Part shown: in pieces, positions 1 through 8,599 of the stretch
Layout: each line of letters begins with the position of its first letter
Position numbering within the stretch: the stretch's first letter is position 1
Position numbers and translations under genes: made by a program
Notes under the pieces: model-generated
What the model was told of the DNA's origin: nothing
What the model saw: the letters and a program-made list of their open reading frames with translations, nothing else
Databases searched by the model: none
NCBI GenBank assembly: GCA_017428545.1
Contig: JAFRQR010000004.1
Coordinates: 1-57,079, forward strand
Source: Clostridiales bacterium
GTDB lineage: Bacteria; Bacillota; Clostridia; Saccharofermentanales; Saccharofermentanaceae
DNA length: 57,079 bases
Reading direction: 5' to 3'

Positions 1-136
1 AGTTGTATAATCTTCTCGGACATGGTATTGCGCCTCCAGTAAATGGTTTCTTTAGCAATTAACATTTTACCGATGGCGTTATGCCTTGTCTATTTTTATT
101 TCACCGCCTTTCTCAATTTGCGAAACTTATTGTACG

Positions 137-820
137 TTATCTCATATTATCGTTTGATTGATGAGAACGATCCCAAGTGTAATTCAGCATTTTATTAGCA
201 GCGCTTTGGGCTGAAATGGGAGTCTCCTTTTGCTTATGGAAGCTCTTTCTCATCACACGGGTTCCTACATCTGAGATTTCATAGCTATTGTGATATAGAA
301 CAACTTTCTTATCTACGCGCTCCCACATCCACCTCTCGCCATTAACATCAAAAGTCATGTGGGTGATATCCTGGATTTTAACTTTTACATCGTTATCGAC
401 AAACAATCTTTGAAGCAAGTCGTTCGAAACATATGCTTCTCGGAAGAAGCGATCATAAGCATTGATAAACTTCGTGTCATCGCCCATTCCAAGTCGGATC
501 CATGCCTTTCGCCTGCAAAGGTTACACAATGGCATACCCGGAATCAGCTTCTTACTCATTTCAAAACAATCATCGCTGATGCCGGAAACTCTCTTGCAGG
601 TCCGATCATGAATAATCCTCTCCTTTGTCGAGTACACGTAGCCATTTCGAGGATCGGATAGCTTGCTGGCCCGCTTACGTGCTGCCTGGCTCACCTCTTT
701 CTTTGCTGAGCCCAGATTTTCTTCCGGAGAGAGTTCGGGATCAGCTTCCCCTCTTTTTTCGGATTGAAGGGACTTCATTACCGCATCAAAATCAATATGC
801 TCAGCCTCTCTTTTTCCCAT
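137..820 (-). CDS. Hypothetical protein with an Ada-like zinc motif
   Basis: I do not recognise this 227-residue protein. Its N-terminal 60 residues are charged and probably disordered. Residues 61-110 carry His71, Cys75, Cys99 and Cys102 in the spacing of the small Ada-type zinc motif (an H-x3-C pair, then PLCNLC), which in other proteins sits near nucleic-acid-binding or nuclease domains. No catalytic motif is visible in the rest. It lies 2 nt downstream of the serine recombinase gene on the same strand and so is probably translated with it. A role accessory to the recombinase is inference from position only. Confidence 0.6.
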   Translation of the reverse strand: MGKREAEHIDFDAVMKSLQSEKRGEADPELSPEENLGSAKKEVSQAARKRASKLSDPRNGYVYSTKERIIHDRTCKRVSGISDDCFEMSKKLIPGMPLCNLCRRKAWIRLGMGDDTKFINAYDRFFREAYVSNDLLQRLFVDNDVKVKIQDITHMTFDVNGERWMWERVDKKVVLYHNSYEISDVGTRVMRKSFHKQKETPISAQSAANKMLNYTWDRSHQSNDNMR

Positions 821-822
821 TC

Positions 823-1539
823 TCAGCCCTGCTCCCTGACTCCATACTTTTCTTCTAATACTTCTGCCTTATAATCAACGGATTCGTCCAGGTCTTCGAG
901 AATACCGGTAATCTGATCCGCAAATGTCTCTTTCGGAAGGGATCCAAACAGTTCTTTTGCAAGATCCTGTTTTTTTCGTCTATCCCTTTTTTCTCGGGCA
1001 AGGGTAGACATACTAATACCCGTCAATTCAGATACCCTTTTCCGGCTATGTGTCTTCATAAGCTCCATGGCATGGTTGAGTTGTGCAGTTGTGTACTTGT
1101 GTGGTCTGCCTTCCCGGAAATTCTCTTGTCTGCGTGCTATCTCCTTCCCTTCCCTGGTGCGTTGCATGATCATATCACGCTCGAATTCTGCAAAGGCCAA
1201 CATAACCGTTCTGACAAGTTTTCCTGTCGGAGTATCATCCATCGGACCCATGTTGATAACATCCACGGCTATCCCCTTCTCTATCAATCCGTCTATCAGA
1301 GTTATCCCCTGCTGGACTGAACGGGCGATTCGATCCAACTTGGTAACCACTATCTTATCACCCGGTTTCACCTCGGATAGAAGCTGATCCAGCTGCGGAC
1401 GATCGGTTGTTGTTCCGGTATATACATCTGTATATATTCTTTCAGCCCCCTTCTCACGCAGAGCGGTCTCCTGGGCTTCAAGACTGTTCCCATCTTTGGC
1501 CTGACCTTTGGAGCTGACACGACAATATCCGTATATCAT
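823..1539 (-). CDS. Serine recombinase (resolvase/invertase family)
   Basis: Site-specific DNA recombinase of the small serine family, 238 residues. The N-terminal catalytic domain shows YCRVSS with the nucleophile Ser9 and Arg7, the KLDRIAR motif around residues 67-73 with the catalytic arginines, and the AEFERD start of the long E helix at 117-122. A Hin-type helix-turn-helix follows at about 166-183. The roughly 45-residue acidic tail beyond it is longer than in Tn3 resolvases (about 185 residues). The gene follows the HicB-like gene by 11 nt, so both should share the promoter at 1884-1912. It could act as a resolvase for an island-borne element or as an invertase; no invertible segment was identified. 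Confidence 0.92.
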   Translation of the reverse strand: MIYGYCRVSSKGQAKDGNSLEAQETALREKGAERIYTDVYTGTTTDRPQLDQLLSEVKPGDKIVVTKLDRIARSVQQGITLIDGLIEKGIAVDVINMGPMDDTPTGKLVRTVMLAFAEFERDMIMQRTREGKEIARRQENFREGRPHKYTTAQLNHAMELMKTHSRKRVSELTGISMSTLAREKRDRRKKQDLAKELFGSLPKETFADQITGILEDLDESVDYKAEVLEEKYGVREQG

Positions 1540-1550
1540 AAAAACCTCTC

Positions 1551-1829
1551 TTACAAGGAACTAATATCAGCCAGTACATAGGAAGCAAATTCATCTTCCT
1601 CCGTATCAACTTCTTCAAGCGGAGTCGGCTCGGGAAAATCAAGCCCAGTCATCTCATGCAAATGAGTCATCATACATAATAGCCCTTCTGCCCTTTCGAG
1701 AATATCTACAAGATTGTCCGCCTCAGCATAATAAAAGTTTTCAAAATCCACGAAAGAAGCGGTATACCGTCCATCTTCATATTTTTTAAATACTGCAGGA
1801 TATGCATACTTCCGTTCTTTGTTTTGCAT
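1551..1829 (-). CDS. HicB-like antitoxin-family protein
   Basis: This 92-residue protein resembles the partially degraded RNase H-like fold of HicB antitoxins: a YPAVF strand, a short DGRYTASFVDF hairpin, then an AEGLL helix and a PEPTPLEEV tail. No HicA toxin gene lies on either side, and no helix-turn-helix or RHH DNA-binding tail is seen at its C-terminus. It starts at ATG after a GGGGG ribosome site and is the first gene of a three-gene operon with the serine recombinase. A solitary HicB-like protein may act as a regulator or be a remnant. The family call is by eye. Confidence 0.7.
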   Translation of the reverse strand: MQNKERKYAYPAVFKKYEDGRYTASFVDFENFYYAEADNLVDILERAEGLLCMMTHLHEMTGLDFPEPTPLEEVDTEEDEFASYVLADISSL

Positions 1830-1848
1830 TATGTATCCCCCCTTCTAC

Positions 1849-1930
1849 TTTTGACACAAAGTTTTGACACACTCTATAGCCCTATTTTACAGCGCATCCT
1901 TCTTTATGTCAAAACTGTTGAGTTTTGACA
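1849..1930. promoter_or_regulatory. Four TTTTGACA repeats around the hicB-recombinase promoter
   Basis: The octamer TTTTGACA occurs at 1849-1856, 1862-1869 and 1923-1930, and inverted at 1907-1914. The last two form a perfect dyad with 9-bp arms (1907-1915 and 1922-1930) around 6 bp. One arm contains the -35 hexamer of the minus-strand promoter, and the two direct copies, 13 bp apart, lie between that promoter and the first gene. This is what an operator array, or an accessory site of a resolvase, looks like. The protein that binds is not known. Confidence 0.6.
1884..1912 (-). promoter_or_regulatory. Sigma-70 promoter for the hicB-like/recombinase operon
   Basis: On the minus strand TTGACA (1907-1912) and TAAAAT (1884-1889) are separated by exactly 17 bp, near-consensus for the vegetative sigma factor. 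The -35 box lies inside one arm of the TTTTGACA dyad, so a bound protein would block RNA polymerase. Confidence 0.7.
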
Positions 1931-1960
1931 GCGAGTCATAGGTATTATTAGTAATAGAAA

Positions 1961-1992
1961 TAATACAAGTAATATTGCTAATACAAGTAATA
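1961..1992. repeat. 14-bp direct repeat, two copies
   Basis: The 14-mer TAATACAAGTAATA occurs at 1961-1974 and 1979-1992, 18 bp apart, in a very A+T-rich stretch. It lies between two minus-strand genes and beside the TTTTGACA array. It may be part of a recombinase or regulator site. Confidence 0.6.
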
Positions 1993-2084
1993 CTTCATTT
2001 TTTGATTATTCCTCCGCACGAAATTTCTACGAAGTATCTGTAACTGATTCAACACTATTAGCTTATCGTCTCGCGATCAGCATG

Positions 2085-2480
2085 TCAGCCAAAACAAATC
2101 TCTTCAATTACAGGATAGGATCCATTTTCAAATGGTATATCCGGGTGATAAAACTCAGACTTGGATATAGCCTCTTCGCCAAAATCGCCGTTCTCCTGGA
2201 TTTCTTCTTCGACGATCTGGGCGACTTCCATATCGAAATAAAACCACTTTTTCGGTCTGGAATAGCCTTCGTCAAACTTCCAAAATCCGTTTTTTACTTC
2301 GTTAGCCTTAAGATTAGCTTCTTCCAATGTTGCAAACTCAAATGTGCGCTGACCACTTGCAGGAGTGTCCTTTACTGCTTCTTGAATTGATGCCTGAAGA
2401 TCTTCTTCAGATGTGAACCTGATGGGTTCATCGCGTTGGATAAAGATATGATCGATGTAGACGATGTAGAGTTTTCTCAT
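2085..2480 (-). CDS. Hypothetical protein, 131 residues
   Basis: Not recognised. It is a soluble, acidic protein with no signal peptide, membrane segment, cysteine cluster or known motif that I can see. It starts at ATG about 8 nt after a GGAG-type ribosome site and stands alone, separated from the downstream hicB operon by the repeat-rich intergenic stretch. Its place between two mobile or defence modules suggests an accessory gene. Confidence 0.5.
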   Translation of the reverse strand: MRKLYIVYIDHIFIQRDEPIRFTSEEDLQASIQEAVKDTPASGQRTFEFATLEEANLKANEVKNGFWKFDEGYSRPKKWFYFDMEVAQIVEEEIQENGDFGEEAISKSEFYHPDIPFENGSYPVIEEICFG

Positions 2481-2562
2481 TATATTTTCTCCTCTATCTT
2501 CAATATTGGATATCCTTTCGCAGACTACCGCTCAATCATACGAGAAACATGTCAATTCTCTG

Positions 2563-4671
2563 CTACTGAGCTTCATCATTGTCTGTTTGATCTCCATACT
2601 TAGCCTGCAAAGTGACATTGTCTTTTATAGGATTTCCATCTTTGTCTTTCCAATAAAGCCAGCCGTTCTTACTTCCATGAGCAATAACAGATGCAGATGT
2701 TGATAATGCTGTACTGTTCTTAAAACTTGAGTAGAATACATAGGGTTTAACAAATTGTAGCTTTCCATCCAGTTCTGCAACATATCCATCATCAATAAGT
2801 TCTTGTCTTATGTCTTCAACAGTAGGAAAACTTGCTGCATCCTCTCTTGTTCCAAGTACTGAGCCTGCCTCAACCTCAACACTTCCATCCTCAAGTGATA
2901 GATATCCTATTGCCATCGCGTCTTTATACTCAAGATGTATCTCTTCTTTTTTTATAATATCTTCGTTGATTGAAGGGTAAGGATATAATTCAATCATTTT
3001 TTCAATCAAAGCAGTAGTTCTCTCGTTAATCCTGTCGATCGTCCATTTGTCAACTTGAAGTATCTCTTCATTAATTTTAAGGTGACTTGTTGATTTGAGA
3101 ATCTTATTCTTATATTCCCAAGGCTTATCACCCATAGCACTATTGTCTGGTTTAGCTGCCAAGGTCAGGTTTCCAAGACGATTAAGATTAAATTGGTAAG
3201 TTTCTTCATCAATATCGAGTTCTTTAAGCCATGAATTGGGCATAGATTGAGGCATGATGTGTTCAACACTAAGCGTTGAAAGATCAACTGGAGCAGGATT
3301 ATTATTCATCTCCAATTTGTCAAAGAATATTCGAAGAATAACCCTAAGAGCGTACATATTAGCCGTCTCAATAGTATCCCTCATCTGAACATCTGTAGGC
3401 ATATACATTAGATTACCAACGTTTTTAAGAATCAAGTTTTTGCCAACTATATCAATTATCTTACTATAGTCGCCATCGCATTCGGCCAATACATCTCTGA
3501 TAAATGTTGGGAACATTCGTGTAATACTACTCGTATCAAGATTACATAGATATCTTCTTACAAGGTAGCAATCAATCATATCGATAATCTTACTCAATGT
3601 TGTTTCACTGATGTTTCCGGACTTATACATAAGATAAAACTCCATCAGGGCCGGAGCTGGCATATCAGACAGAATTCGCCTAAACTCCTTGATTGAATCC
3701 CTAATAGCACTATCAAGCTCCAAAAGATCTCTCTTGTAAATGCTGTAATATGCCTCTGCGTATTTGACGGTATCCTTAAGGATCTCTTCGGCACTCTGAT
3801 GACTCGATTTTACCCACAAAACAAAGTTTCGATAAATCGCCGTCTTATTGGGTAAACTCTTAGTCTTTACGGCGAGATACATTCGAAAAAACAACTCCAG
3901 TTTTTTAGAATCACCGGAGATATATTCTTCAATTTTCTTCCAATAGTCCTTGTAATACTTTTCCTGAACATCGCTCTGAAGATCCATAAGAATAAAGTTT
4001 CTGATGAGATCTGATGCGGTAAGCTTCACACCAGTTGCATTTATGCTTTCAAAAATCTTCTGTGCATTATCATCTTCAGAGATTGGGACACAAACCACAT
4101 AGAGCATATTCAAGGCCATTAAGATATCATTGGCTGAATACCCCTGACCAATGAGTACTCGGAGCTTATCTATCACATACAGATAGTTCTTATAAACATT
4201 GGATTCTGTAGACTTAATCTCATCAAACTTTTCTTCAACAATTTGTTGATATACTTCATCGTCCGCCACAAGTGGCTTCAACTTGTATTTCATTTTATCG
4301 TCAGAATATGGGTTGGTTAAATACTGTCCCTCAAGATTTGATACCGCTGTATCATCTCCTTTTTCTTTTAACAGAGCCTTTATTGCGTACAGTATGATAA
4401 ACGTTGTTGTGAGTCTTTGCTGTCCGTCAATGACAGAATACTCTCGCGTAAATGAGTCAATCGGTGTATCGAGGTATATGAGTATCCCCAAGAAGTGATT
4501 TGAAAACTCTCCCTTGAGAACACTTGTTAAATCCTCTAAGTACTGAGCAACTTCTTTTCCAGACGTCCAAGTATAATTTCTCTGATATACCGGGATAACA
4601 AACTGACATCCCTGACTCTTTCTAAAGAAATCAAGTAATCCAGTTCTGATTGGTGGTTGATGATCTGCCAT
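2563..4671 (-). CDS. DUF262-DUF1524-DUF4357 protein (GmrSD-like), candidate defence nuclease
   Basis: A 702-residue protein of the GmrSD/DUF262 superfamily. The N-terminal DUF262 (ParB/Srx-like NTPase) domain has the hallmark DGQQRLTT at 82-89. The DUF1524 His-Me-finger nuclease region has VEHIMPQ at 469-475 and LGNLTL at 499-504. The C-terminal 90 residues resemble DUF4357 (a GWLYWKDKDG segment). Such proteins cut modified phage DNA (GmrSD, BrxU) or work beside methyltransferases. It begins 3 nt after the in-frame stop of the restored methyltransferase reading frame, so the two genes were built as one operon. Both catalytic motifs look intact. Substrate specificity cannot be read from sequence. 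Confidence 0.88.
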   Translation of the reverse strand: MADHQPPIRTGLLDFFRKSQGCQFVIPVYQRNYTWTSGKEVAQYLEDLTSVLKGEFSNHFLGILIYLDTPIDSFTREYSVIDGQQRLTTTFIILYAIKALLKEKGDDTAVSNLEGQYLTNPYSDDKMKYKLKPLVADDEVYQQIVEEKFDEIKSTESNVYKNYLYVIDKLRVLIGQGYSANDILMALNMLYVVCVPISEDDNAQKIFESINATGVKLTASDLIRNFILMDLQSDVQEKYYKDYWKKIEEYISGDSKKLELFFRMYLAVKTKSLPNKTAIYRNFVLWVKSSHQSAEEILKDTVKYAEAYYSIYKRDLLELDSAIRDSIKEFRRILSDMPAPALMEFYLMYKSGNISETTLSKIIDMIDCYLVRRYLCNLDTSSITRMFPTFIRDVLAECDGDYSKIIDIVGKNLILKNVGNLMYMPTDVQMRDTIETANMYALRVILRIFFDKLEMNNNPAPVDLSTLSVEHIMPQSMPNSWLKELDIDEETYQFNLNRLGNLTLAAKPDNSAMGDKPWEYKNKILKSTSHLKINEEILQVDKWTIDRINERTTALIEKMIELYPYPSINEDIIKKEEIHLEYKDAMAIGYLSLEDGSVEVEAGSVLGTREDAASFPTVEDIRQELIDDGYVAELDGKLQFVKPYVFYSSFKNSTALSTSASVIAHGSKNGWLYWKDKDGNPIKDNVTLQAKYGDQTDNDEAQ

Positions 4672-4674
4672 AAC

Positions 4675-4811
4675 TTATCCTCCCTGTTTATATTCATTTG
4701 TTAATGTAAGTTTCTGGTACATCTTCATGAGTTCTACTGCAATATTGGCTTCCTCCATACTCGGATCAAAGCCGTATGCCTCTATTACAGCCTTGTCGTT
4801 GGCTTCGTGAC
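4675..4811 (-). pseudogene. Displaced C-terminus of the YeeA-like gene
   Basis: Adding one base near 4810-4811 (minus-strand GT to GNT) lets the methyltransferase continue as HEANDKAVIEAYGFDP and on through KMYQKLTL for about 42 more residues, to a TAA at 4675-4677, 3 nt before the next gene. HEANDKAV is the ending usual for this family, so this is a real lost end and not chance. No slippery heptamer is visible at the site, so a mutation or a sequencing error is likelier than programmed frameshifting. Confidence 0.85.
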
Positions 4812-7487
4812 TTTGCGTAGTTCGATCGGCATGGTAAGCGGATCGTATAAATCCGCAAGAGAATTATTGGGATACAATGATCTAGCATCCAAAATTGATT
4901 TTGCAGTCAATTCAATCTTAGTCTTTAATTCTGGCGATGGATTGCACCAAGGGAAATTGTTATAAACAACTTTTGCAGAATAGTTGTAATCACTTTTCAT
5001 TCTGCCAGCTACTATTCTCATCCATGCCATATGAACTTTTGATGTCAAAATGCCAAAATCGTAAAGCGTTGCATTAGGTAAGACTGTAAGGTGGTTGCTT
5101 GCAATAATATCACTTGACATATAACCCATTGGAATATACTCTCGGCGTTCTGATGATGTTAATGGAATGGCCAAGTATTCAGAAGACGGCTGTCTATCCT
5201 CAGCAAATAACATAGGTGTGTTTGCTGCTTTGAGTGTTCCTGGTCTGCTACTAGCCAGTCTCCAGGCCTTAACATTTTCTATTTTTTGCATCAGTACCTT
5301 GCTTTTTCGTATTTCGGAAATATCAGCATTTTTAAGCCAAACGCAATAACGTTTCTTTTCATTTATGAACTCTTCAGATCCAATAAACAGCTTAAGATAT
5401 TGTTTGATCTGTGGCTCGCGTTTAATCAAATCATTGTACTCTTCTTCGCTAATAGTATAGTTACCGTCATCCAATGCAAAACTTCCATAGACTAAAGAAT
5501 TGACATTGCAAACAGGTGTATTTCTAACTTTAATAAACGTCAATGGCATCTCAATTAAATAAGGATGAATTATGCTTACAGTATCTTTTGAATCATTAGT
5601 GTAGAGCGTTTTTTTACTCATTGATTCTAAAGAGAACCCAATAATAACGCAATGAACATGCGCCTTGAGTTGAGCCTCACTATCCCATCGAAATGATTGA
5701 TATGCAAAGTATATTTCTATGGGATATGCCCCGTACAATTGCGCCCACAAATAAGGAATGTGTTCACCTTGTACAACACTGTTTGTTGAAACGAAGGCGG
5801 CATGGATTTTACGATTATTCATCATGTAATCGCAAGCTTTCTTGTACCATGAAGAAACATAATCAAGATTTCCAAGACCATTAAACTTACTTCCAAAAAC
5901 CGTCTTCATGTCGTCTTTTTGTTCTTTGGTTTGGTATTTTTTCCCTACAAAGGGTGGATTTCCCAAAATATAAGAACAGTCTAAAGGATCAATAACATCT
6001 TCCCAATCAATTCGAAGTGCATTAGCCTCAATAACGTTTACATAGGATTTCAACGGCAGATAATCTTTCATTTCGCCTTGATAAGCCAGTTCCTTCGTTT
6101 TGAGAAACATTTGGTGTTCAGCAATCCAAAGGGCTGTCTTTGACACCGATACAGCAAAGTCATTTATTTCTATCCCATAGAATTGAGATAATTGCACTTT
6201 AATAGGGTTTTCATCGCCAATAAAATTACCGATTGCTATCTGATTCGGGTTGATACTTCTATCCAATTCAAATAGATCTCTTAATACGTCATTTTCGATT
6301 TTACGAAGTGATAAGTAGGTTTCGGTAAGAAAATTGCCGCTTCCGCTGGCCGGATCCAAGAATTTCAAGGACCCGAGTTTTTTCTGAAAATCCTGAAGTT
6401 TCTGACGCTTAACATTTGGCTGCTTTGACTCACTGATCGTCTGGTATTCTTCCTTCAAGTCATCAAGAAACAGCGGATCAATGACCTTGTGAATATTTTC
6501 GATAGACGTATAGTGCATACCGCCTTTACGACGTGTTTCCTGATTAAGCGTAGATTCAAACACGGCACCAAAGATAGTCGGGCTGATCTCTGACCAGTTA
6601 AAGTCGGAAGTATCCGTCATAAGTTCATGCGTTTTTTCGTCTATCTGAGGAATTATGATGTTTCTGTCCGCAAACAGACCTCCATTTACATATGGGAACC
6701 CAAGGAGTTCCGGCTCATCATTTCTGTCACGCTGGCCTTCTGGAGTATCCAGAACACGAAACAGATCCTTCAGCCCATTTCGAAGATGCTTTGTGTTAAA
6801 GCCCTTCATATAGTCACGGAACTGATACTTACCGAAAAGACCTGCATCCTCGGCGTAGTAGCAGAAAACTAGACGGACACAGAACAGGTTCAGGCTCTTA
6901 TATTCTTCTTCTGTCGGTTCTCCGGGAATTTGGGCAAGAAGAGCATCATAAATCTTACCGATACGGTCGCCTGCTTCCTGGGATACTCGCAGTTCTTTGC
7001 GGATCTCTTCGACTTTGTTATCAAAGAGGAACGAGAGCATGGGGTACTCTTTTTCGAGGTTTTCAAGTGACACCTTAATGATTTCTTCGTCCGGCTTTCT
7101 CTTATCCATGTCATAGATCCAGATCTCGGCAAAGTTCGATGTCACGATCCAGCGTGCCTTCTCTGAAAAAGGCAAATTGTCGTTATACATGAGAGCCTGC
7201 TCAAATGGTGTCATTCCATCATGACCGACCTGCGGTTTATCCAAGGCAATACCGAGGCTTTTCTGCTCAATGATGACCTTTGTTTCAGGGATATATACGT
7301 CAATCCTCTTTACGTTCTTATCACGTCCTGTGACTTTTTTCTGAAAGTTCAGGCGATCGGTAACACCTGTCTGCTCAAACACGTCTTGAAACAGATCGAT
7401 CCAGAAGGAACGGTCATCTTCGTCTTCACGTCCGCGACCAGTCCATTTCTTTATAAATGTCTTGATATTAGCTTGGTTTACCTTCAT
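4785..7487 (-). CDS. YeeA/MmeI-like nuclease-DNA methyltransferase, C-terminus frameshifted
   Basis: A 900-residue class I adenine DNA methyltransferase of the YeeA/type IIG kind. Residues 1-150 form a PD-(D/E)XK-type domain with Asp63 and Glu74-x-Lys76. A helical spacer follows, then SAM motif I (DPASGSGNF, 378-386) and the catalytic motif IV NPPF (510-513). The C-terminal half would be the target-recognition domain. The reading frame ends early: after DPLTMPIELRK it runs into 8 unrelated codons and a stop, while the expected family C-terminus continues in another frame (see 4675-4811). It starts at ATG after a GGGGGA site, 18 nt from the RHH gene. Modification may survive the loss; the effect is unknown. 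Confidence 0.9.
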   Translation of the reverse strand: MKVNQANIKTFIKKWTGRGREDEDDRSFWIDLFQDVFEQTGVTDRLNFQKKVTGRDKNVKRIDVYIPETKVIIEQKSLGIALDKPQVGHDGMTPFEQALMYNDNLPFSEKARWIVTSNFAEIWIYDMDKRKPDEEIIKVSLENLEKEYPMLSFLFDNKVEEIRKELRVSQEAGDRIGKIYDALLAQIPGEPTEEEYKSLNLFCVRLVFCYYAEDAGLFGKYQFRDYMKGFNTKHLRNGLKDLFRVLDTPEGQRDRNDEPELLGFPYVNGGLFADRNIIIPQIDEKTHELMTDTSDFNWSEISPTIFGAVFESTLNQETRRKGGMHYTSIENIHKVIDPLFLDDLKEEYQTISESKQPNVKRQKLQDFQKKLGSLKFLDPASGSGNFLTETYLSLRKIENDVLRDLFELDRSINPNQIAIGNFIGDENPIKVQLSQFYGIEINDFAVSVSKTALWIAEHQMFLKTKELAYQGEMKDYLPLKSYVNVIEANALRIDWEDVIDPLDCSYILGNPPFVGKKYQTKEQKDDMKTVFGSKFNGLGNLDYVSSWYKKACDYMMNNRKIHAAFVSTNSVVQGEHIPYLWAQLYGAYPIEIYFAYQSFRWDSEAQLKAHVHCVIIGFSLESMSKKTLYTNDSKDTVSIIHPYLIEMPLTFIKVRNTPVCNVNSLVYGSFALDDGNYTISEEEYNDLIKREPQIKQYLKLFIGSEEFINEKKRYCVWLKNADISEIRKSKVLMQKIENVKAWRLASSRPGTLKAANTPMLFAEDRQPSSEYLAIPLTSSERREYIPMGYMSSDIIASNHLTVLPNATLYDFGILTSKVHMAWMRIVAGRMKSDYNYSAKVVYNNFPWCNPSPELKTKIELTAKSILDARSLYPNNSLADLYDPLTMPIELRKVTKPTTRL

Positions 7488-7505
7488 AAGAGGAATCCCC
7501 CGAAA

Positions 7506-7652
7506 TCATTTGTTATCTTTCAGCTTTTCCGCCAGCCACTCCCGGATCAGCGCGGAGACAGACATATCCTTATGTGCTGCCAAAACCTTTAATGCCGTCC
7601 TTTCTTCCTTTGTCATGGTGATCGTTATGTTCACATTTGTTCGTTCTTCCAT
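7506..7652 (-). CDS. Small ribbon-helix-helix (CopG/Arc-like) protein
   Basis: A 48-residue ORF with the Arc/CopG pattern: a short strand (RTNVNITITM), then helix TKEERTALKVLAA, a turn HKDMSV, and helix SALIREWLAEKL. Such dimers bind operator DNA and usually repress their own operon. It starts at ATG behind a GAGGTGAG ribosome site and ends 18 nt before the methyltransferase. That position suggests it regulates the methyltransferase/DUF262 operon, in the way C proteins control restriction systems. It could also be an orphan antitoxin; no toxin is adjacent. Confidence 0.75.
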   Translation of the reverse strand: MEERTNVNITITMTKEERTALKVLAAHKDMSVSALIREWLAEKLKDNK

Positions 7653-7733
7653 GGTCTCACCTCACATGTGCTCTTGTGATTCAGTGTAGCACACACAGAA
7701 GTTGAAAAGCATGAACAATTGATGAATTATAGA

Positions 7734-7758
7734 AAAGGCAGCCCACAGGACTGCCTTT
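7734..7758 (-). terminator. Hairpin terminator after the secreted-protein gene
   Basis: Perfect 8-bp stem AAAGGCAG/CTGCCTTT with a 9-nt loop, T-rich on both sides, about 80 nt downstream of the stop of the minus-strand gene at 7841. Confidence 0.7.
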
Positions 7759-7840
7759 CTTTGTATTAAGGTTGATGACTTGACATAGGGATGTCATAGT
7801 TTTCGCACCCATACTATAGCTAATTCTCGTTTAGTGATGA

Positions 7841-8323
7841 TTATGTGTTTCTGAAATATATGCCAACTGATGCACCTCTTGATGTCTTAAGAGTGTCAAT
7901 TTTCCACAGTCCAGAACTATCAACATGTATTTTCCCGGTGAGTGTTCTGAGATTTGCTCCACCGGCTGTATTACTCATAGATTGAATATTCAGGAACTCG
8001 CTATATTCTGAACCATCAACATACATAAGTGTAATTTTGGCACCTTCTTTCATAGAAGAAATACTATAAACATATGTTGTTCCTGCATCTATTCCGGTTA
8101 TTCCCCATTCGACATCGGCGTTAAATCTAATAGTACCCAACAGTTTTGTGCCAGGATATGTGCTTATAGTAACAGAACCAATCGCCGCATAGGTTCCGCT
8201 ACGTCTGACTTTGAATGTTTTTGCTGTACCAGCAGCAGAAACACTAGACAGCGAAAACGACAGAATCACCATCATCGCTACAAGCAGAGATAACCACCTT
8301 TTGTTTGTTTTTGCTTTTGTCAT
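7841..8323 (-). CDS. Secreted protein of unknown function
   Basis: About 160 residues with a clear Sec signal peptide: KAKTNKR, a hydrophobic core of about 16 residues, and cleavage near SVSA-AG. The mature part is rich in Ser, Thr and Gly with alternating hydrophobic residues, suggesting a small beta-sandwich; it has no cysteine and no anchor. I chose ATG at 8323, which has a GGGAGG site at the right distance, over the upstream GTG at 8338, which overlaps that site. It is a single gene ended by the hairpin at 7734. Family not recognised. Confidence 0.7.
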   Translation of the reverse strand: MTKAKTNKRWLSLLVAMMVILSFSLSSVSAAGTAKTFKVRRSGTYAAIGSVTISTYPGTKLLGTIRFNADVEWGITGIDAGTTYVYSISSMKEGAKITLMYVDGSEYSEFLNIQSMSNTAGGANLRTLTGKIHVDSSGLWKIDTLKTSRGASVGIYFRNT

Positions 8324-8503
8324 AGAAACACCTCCCACTACCTTGATACATTTAACATACTCCTCACAATAGTTGAAAGCAATTTGATTTGTACTTTTTT
8401 CTATAACAATCTTCCGTAAAAATGCAACCTATGCTTCTCCTGTCTTAACAGTCTCCTGTCTGTTGTTCAGATCAATGTTGTTTGCATTTCATGGTCATGA
8501 AAA

Positions 8504-8527
8504 AGCTGTCTAGTTTCCCAGACAGCC
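8504..8527 (-). terminator. Hairpin terminator after the XRE gene
   Basis: On the minus strand a GGCTGTCT / AGACAGCT stem with an 8-nt loop is followed by TTTTTC. It lies about 75 nt downstream of the stop at 8600. Confidence 0.75.
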
Positions 8528-8599
8528 TTCTGATCTTACTCTTTTATGTTGTTACTCTTCATCAGTTTTTAAATATCTCGACCTTCGTTATTCGTTTCT

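Noticed and set aside
4785..4830. Programmed ribosomal frameshift in the methyltransferase gene
   Set aside because: No slippery heptamer or following structure is visible; a plain indel or a sequencing error is simpler.
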